Origin: Oceanobacillus arenosus | GTDB taxonomy: Bacteria > Bacillota > Bacilli > Bacillales > Amphibacillaceae | DNA: 64,000 nt | Assembly (NCBI RefSeq): GCF_003369575.1 | Contig: NZ_PIOC01000032.1 | Span: 14,972 to 78,971 of the forward strand | Direction of reading: 5' to 3' | Shown: one piece after another, positions 62,214-64,000 of the stretch | How positions within the stretch are numbered: the first letter of the stretch is position 1 | How the letters are laid out: every line of letters starts with the position of its first letter | Notes under the pieces: model-generated | Seen by the model: the letters and a program-made list of their open reading frames with translations, nothing else | Databases searched by the model: none | What the model was told of the DNA's origin: nothing | Made by a program: the position numbers and the translations under genes

Positions 62214-64000
62214 TTATATTACTTCTTTAATTTGCTTCGTATAGAAATAACGGACGAAAAAGAAGTAGATAATCTGAATACTCAAGAATGTTCCTAGCAC
62301 CATCACGGATTGTTTAAACATATTATAGTAGAACATATGAGATAATGCCGTTAGTGCAACTGCGCCATGAATGAGCGCAACAACAATCGGTGCGAAAAAG
62401 AGAATTGCTGTCTGTCTGTTAAGCACTCTTTTCAATTCTTTTTCTGTTAATCCCATTTTAGAAATGGATTTGAACTTTTGTTTGTCTTCGTCTAAATCAG
62501 CGTAAAGTCGGAAATAGAGAAAGCTTCCAGCAGAGACAAAGAAAACAACACCAATGAATAGTCCGACAAACAATATCATCCCATATGCTTTATTCACTTG
62601 ATACACATTATATTCACCCGATGTAATTCCATATGGTGGGAGTTCCGCATATAGCTTCTCGGCAGCATCTAGCACATGCTCTTCTCCATCTGTTGCCTGC
62701 CATGCGTAAAAATTCCACTCATCATTTGCATGCGGTAGTGCCTCATAATCCTTATCTGAAACAACATAATACGAATCAAATGCTGGTAAAGCTCTAGAAT
62801 AAATAACTTCCTTCGGGTGTGGTTCCAGCGTGACCCCTGTATTCAGCTCCACCGCTTGTGTCAATAACTCCTGTGTCTGTCCATACGGCAGCCCTTCAAA
62901 CTCAACAACAGTCATCTGACCATCCTCAATATCAATCGTGTCCTCCCCAATTAACGCGGCAAATCGATTGAAATCCGATTCCTTTGCGATTAGAATACTC
63001 GGATCCTCACCTATTTGGAAATAGCGAAGCATCATCTGCTCCATATTTGCCTCTATGTTTTCATCCTGTAGTGTTTGATTGATTAAAGCAATATCCTCTG
63101 CTTTATCACCATCATATGCATCATATGTGAATGTATTCGGATTGGATATTTTCATCCCATCTGTAAGATAAGATTGAAACCCGAATAATGTGCCAATCGC
63201 ACTAAATGCTACCGTTGAAATGATCGCGACCATAAAAAACGTCCGCGCATTATCCTTCATCCGGAAAGAAAGATCGGAGAAGAGAATCATATTGGTTTTA
63301 TGCCAAAAGATGTTTTCCTTCTTCTTAAGTTTGCGAATGATGTAAACACTTAATTGCGTAAATAGGAGATAGCTACCAATAATAACAACCACGATTACAG
63401 GGATCATAACAGCGATTACTGTCACTCCTTCCACAAGCAGTGCAACTGCATATCCTGAACCGAGTAACAGCACAGCAATAATCGACAGGAAAATATTTGC
63501 TTTCGGTTCACCTTTTGATACCTTATTCGCTTTAATTAAATCGATAAGCTTCTTACTTCTCAACACATAAGCAACGAAAAGGGAAATAAAGAAAAACAAA
63601 ATAATAAATGAAATAAAGGACAAACCAATTGCCTCTAATGGAAAATAAAAATTCAGTGCTCCGTCAATAACTAGCACGTTTTCTGCTATTAGTAAAATCC
63701 CTTTAGCAAACACGATTCCAAGAATAATACCACCTAGTGTTGCAAACAAACCAATTACCATGTTTTCTAAAAATACCATGGACCGAATTTGCCGCATTGA
63801 CATACCTTGCATCATCAATAATCCGAATTCTTTCTTACGTGACTGAAGGAAGGAGCTCATCGAATATAAGACAAAGAAAAAAGAAAAGACATAAATAATT
63901 CCCCCAGCGACATACATCCCTTGCTGGACACTTCCATGTATATCATCGCCAGCCAATTCTGGATGGAAGGCGAAAATCACGAATGTGAAAAATACCATTA
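62214..64000 (-). CDS. BceB-type ABC transporter permease, 5' end outside the window
   Basis: About 595 residues are visible, and the frame is still open at the right edge. BceB-type permeases have one further helix and start about 40-50 residues earlier, so the N-terminus is cut off. FtsX-type helices flank a large extracellular domain (about residues 290-480, NPNTFTYDAYDGDKAEDIAL to EYNVYQVNKAYG). RKKEFGLLMMQGMSMRQIRS is the coupling motif. Such permeases work with an ATPase and a BceS-type kinase in sensing and resisting peptide antibiotics; partners would lie to the right. Confidence 0.88.
   Translation of the reverse strand, partial: MVFFTFVIFAFHPELAGDDIHGSVQQGMYVAGGIIYVFSFFFVLYSMSSFLQSRKKEFGLLMMQGMSMRQIRSMVFLENMVIGLFATLGGIILGIVFAKGILLIAENVLVIDGALNFYFPLEAIGLSFISFIILFFFISLFVAYVLRSKKLIDLIKANKVSKGEPKANIFLSIIAVLLLGSGYAVALLVEGVTVIAVMIPVIVVVIIGSYLLFTQLSVYIIRKLKKKENIFWHKTNMILFSDLSFRMKDNARTFFMVAIISTVAFSAIGTLFGFQSYLTDGMKISNPNTFTYDAYDGDKAEDIALINQTLQDENIEANMEQMMLRYFQIGEDPSILIAKESDFNRFAALIGEDTIDIEDGQMTVVEFEGLPYGQTQELLTQAVELNTGVTLEPHPKEVIYSRALPAFDSYYVVSDKDYEALPHANDEWNFYAWQATDGEEHVLDAAEKLYAELPPYGITSGEYNVYQVNKAYGMILFVGLFIGVVFFVSAGSFLYFRLYADLDEDKQKFKSISKMGLTEKELKRVLNRQTAILFFAPIVVALIHGAVALTALSHMFYYNMFKQSVMVLGTFLSIQIIYFFFVRYFYTKQIKEVI

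Noticed and set aside
1..64000. tRNA, rRNA, T-box leaders, prophage or plasmid replication genes
   Set aside because: Looked for on both strands by eye; no cloverleaf, T-box core, phage structural or replication gene was seen.

Overview
The window reads as chromosomal DNA of a low-GC, endospore-forming Firmicute of the family Bacillaceae. The case rests on AAGGAGG-type ribosome binding sites, frequent TTG and GTG starts, SAM-I, glycine and ZTP riboswitches, an HrcA/CIRCE operator, Spx, YpjP, YitT and YxcD family genes, GerPA/GerPF-type and Hsp20-type spore proteins, a BceB-type permease, and GC-rich palindromic intergenic repeats. A halotolerant genus such as Oceanobacillus or Virgibacillus would fit, but the genus is a guess. 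I saw no rRNA, tRNA or CRISPR array.

Layout. 1-2.4 kb: a partial coiled-coil gene, a small unknown gene, an Spx paralogue and a TetR regulator with three upstream operators. 3.1-6.9 kb: the polyamine importer potABCD. 7.1-9.1 kb: htpG behind a CIRCE operator. 9.2-11.7 kb: a rhodanese, a cysteine-free CsoR/CstR-like repressor, ypjP and a membrane protein. 11.8-23.1 kb, all on the minus strand: a complete phosphonate system. It has phnF as regulator, then phnGHIJKML plus a PHP-domain phosphoesterase (C-P lyase pathway), then phnDCEE (importer). 23.3-26.3 kb: glyoxalase-fold protein, L,D-transpeptidase, lipoprotein, and an ACT-UPF0210 pair with a glycine riboswitch upstream. 27.1-30.8 kb: an ABC transporter fused by translational overlap to a PASTA-domain protein. 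31.1 kb: a Gly/Tyr-rich repeat protein. 31.5-36.1 kb: the livFGMHJ branched-chain amino-acid importer. 36.6-38.1 kb: an M20 amidohydrolase under a SAM-I riboswitch. 38.3-40.7 kb: YitT-type protein, HEAT-like protein, YeeN.

41.0-50.2 kb looks like an acquired redox/efflux island. It starts at an IS3-family remnant and ends at a truncated RibD-C (DHFR-like) gene, and parts look more GC-rich than the rest. It carries two aldo/keto reductases, an SDR, two TetR regulators with arrays of four and three palindromic operators, an MFS exporter, a luciferase-like flavoprotein and an unrecognised 451-residue protein. 50.4-57.0 kb is an archipelago of small or decayed genes (SinR, DUF6176, TauE/SafE and rhomboid-like fragments; Nudix, lipoprotein, spore proteins, DUF5661) separated by copies of short hairpin repeats. 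57.2-64 kb returns to core genes: dbpA, a sodium:alanine/glycine symporter, a secreted Gly/Asn-rich membrane protein, YxcD and a partial BceB-type permease.

The most striking element is the symporter leader at 60.70-61.15 kb. A ZTP (pfl) riboswitch with its own terminator hairpin is followed directly by a tandem glycine riboswitch, whose downstream hairpin can cover the symporter's ribosome binding site. With no coding sequence between them, the two sensors look like a two-input gate on glycine uptake: a purine/one-carbon distress signal (ZTP) and the transported amino acid itself. A second, single-aptamer glycine riboswitch faces the ACT-UPF0210 pair. Together they suggest a wider glycine/one-carbon regulon in this organism.
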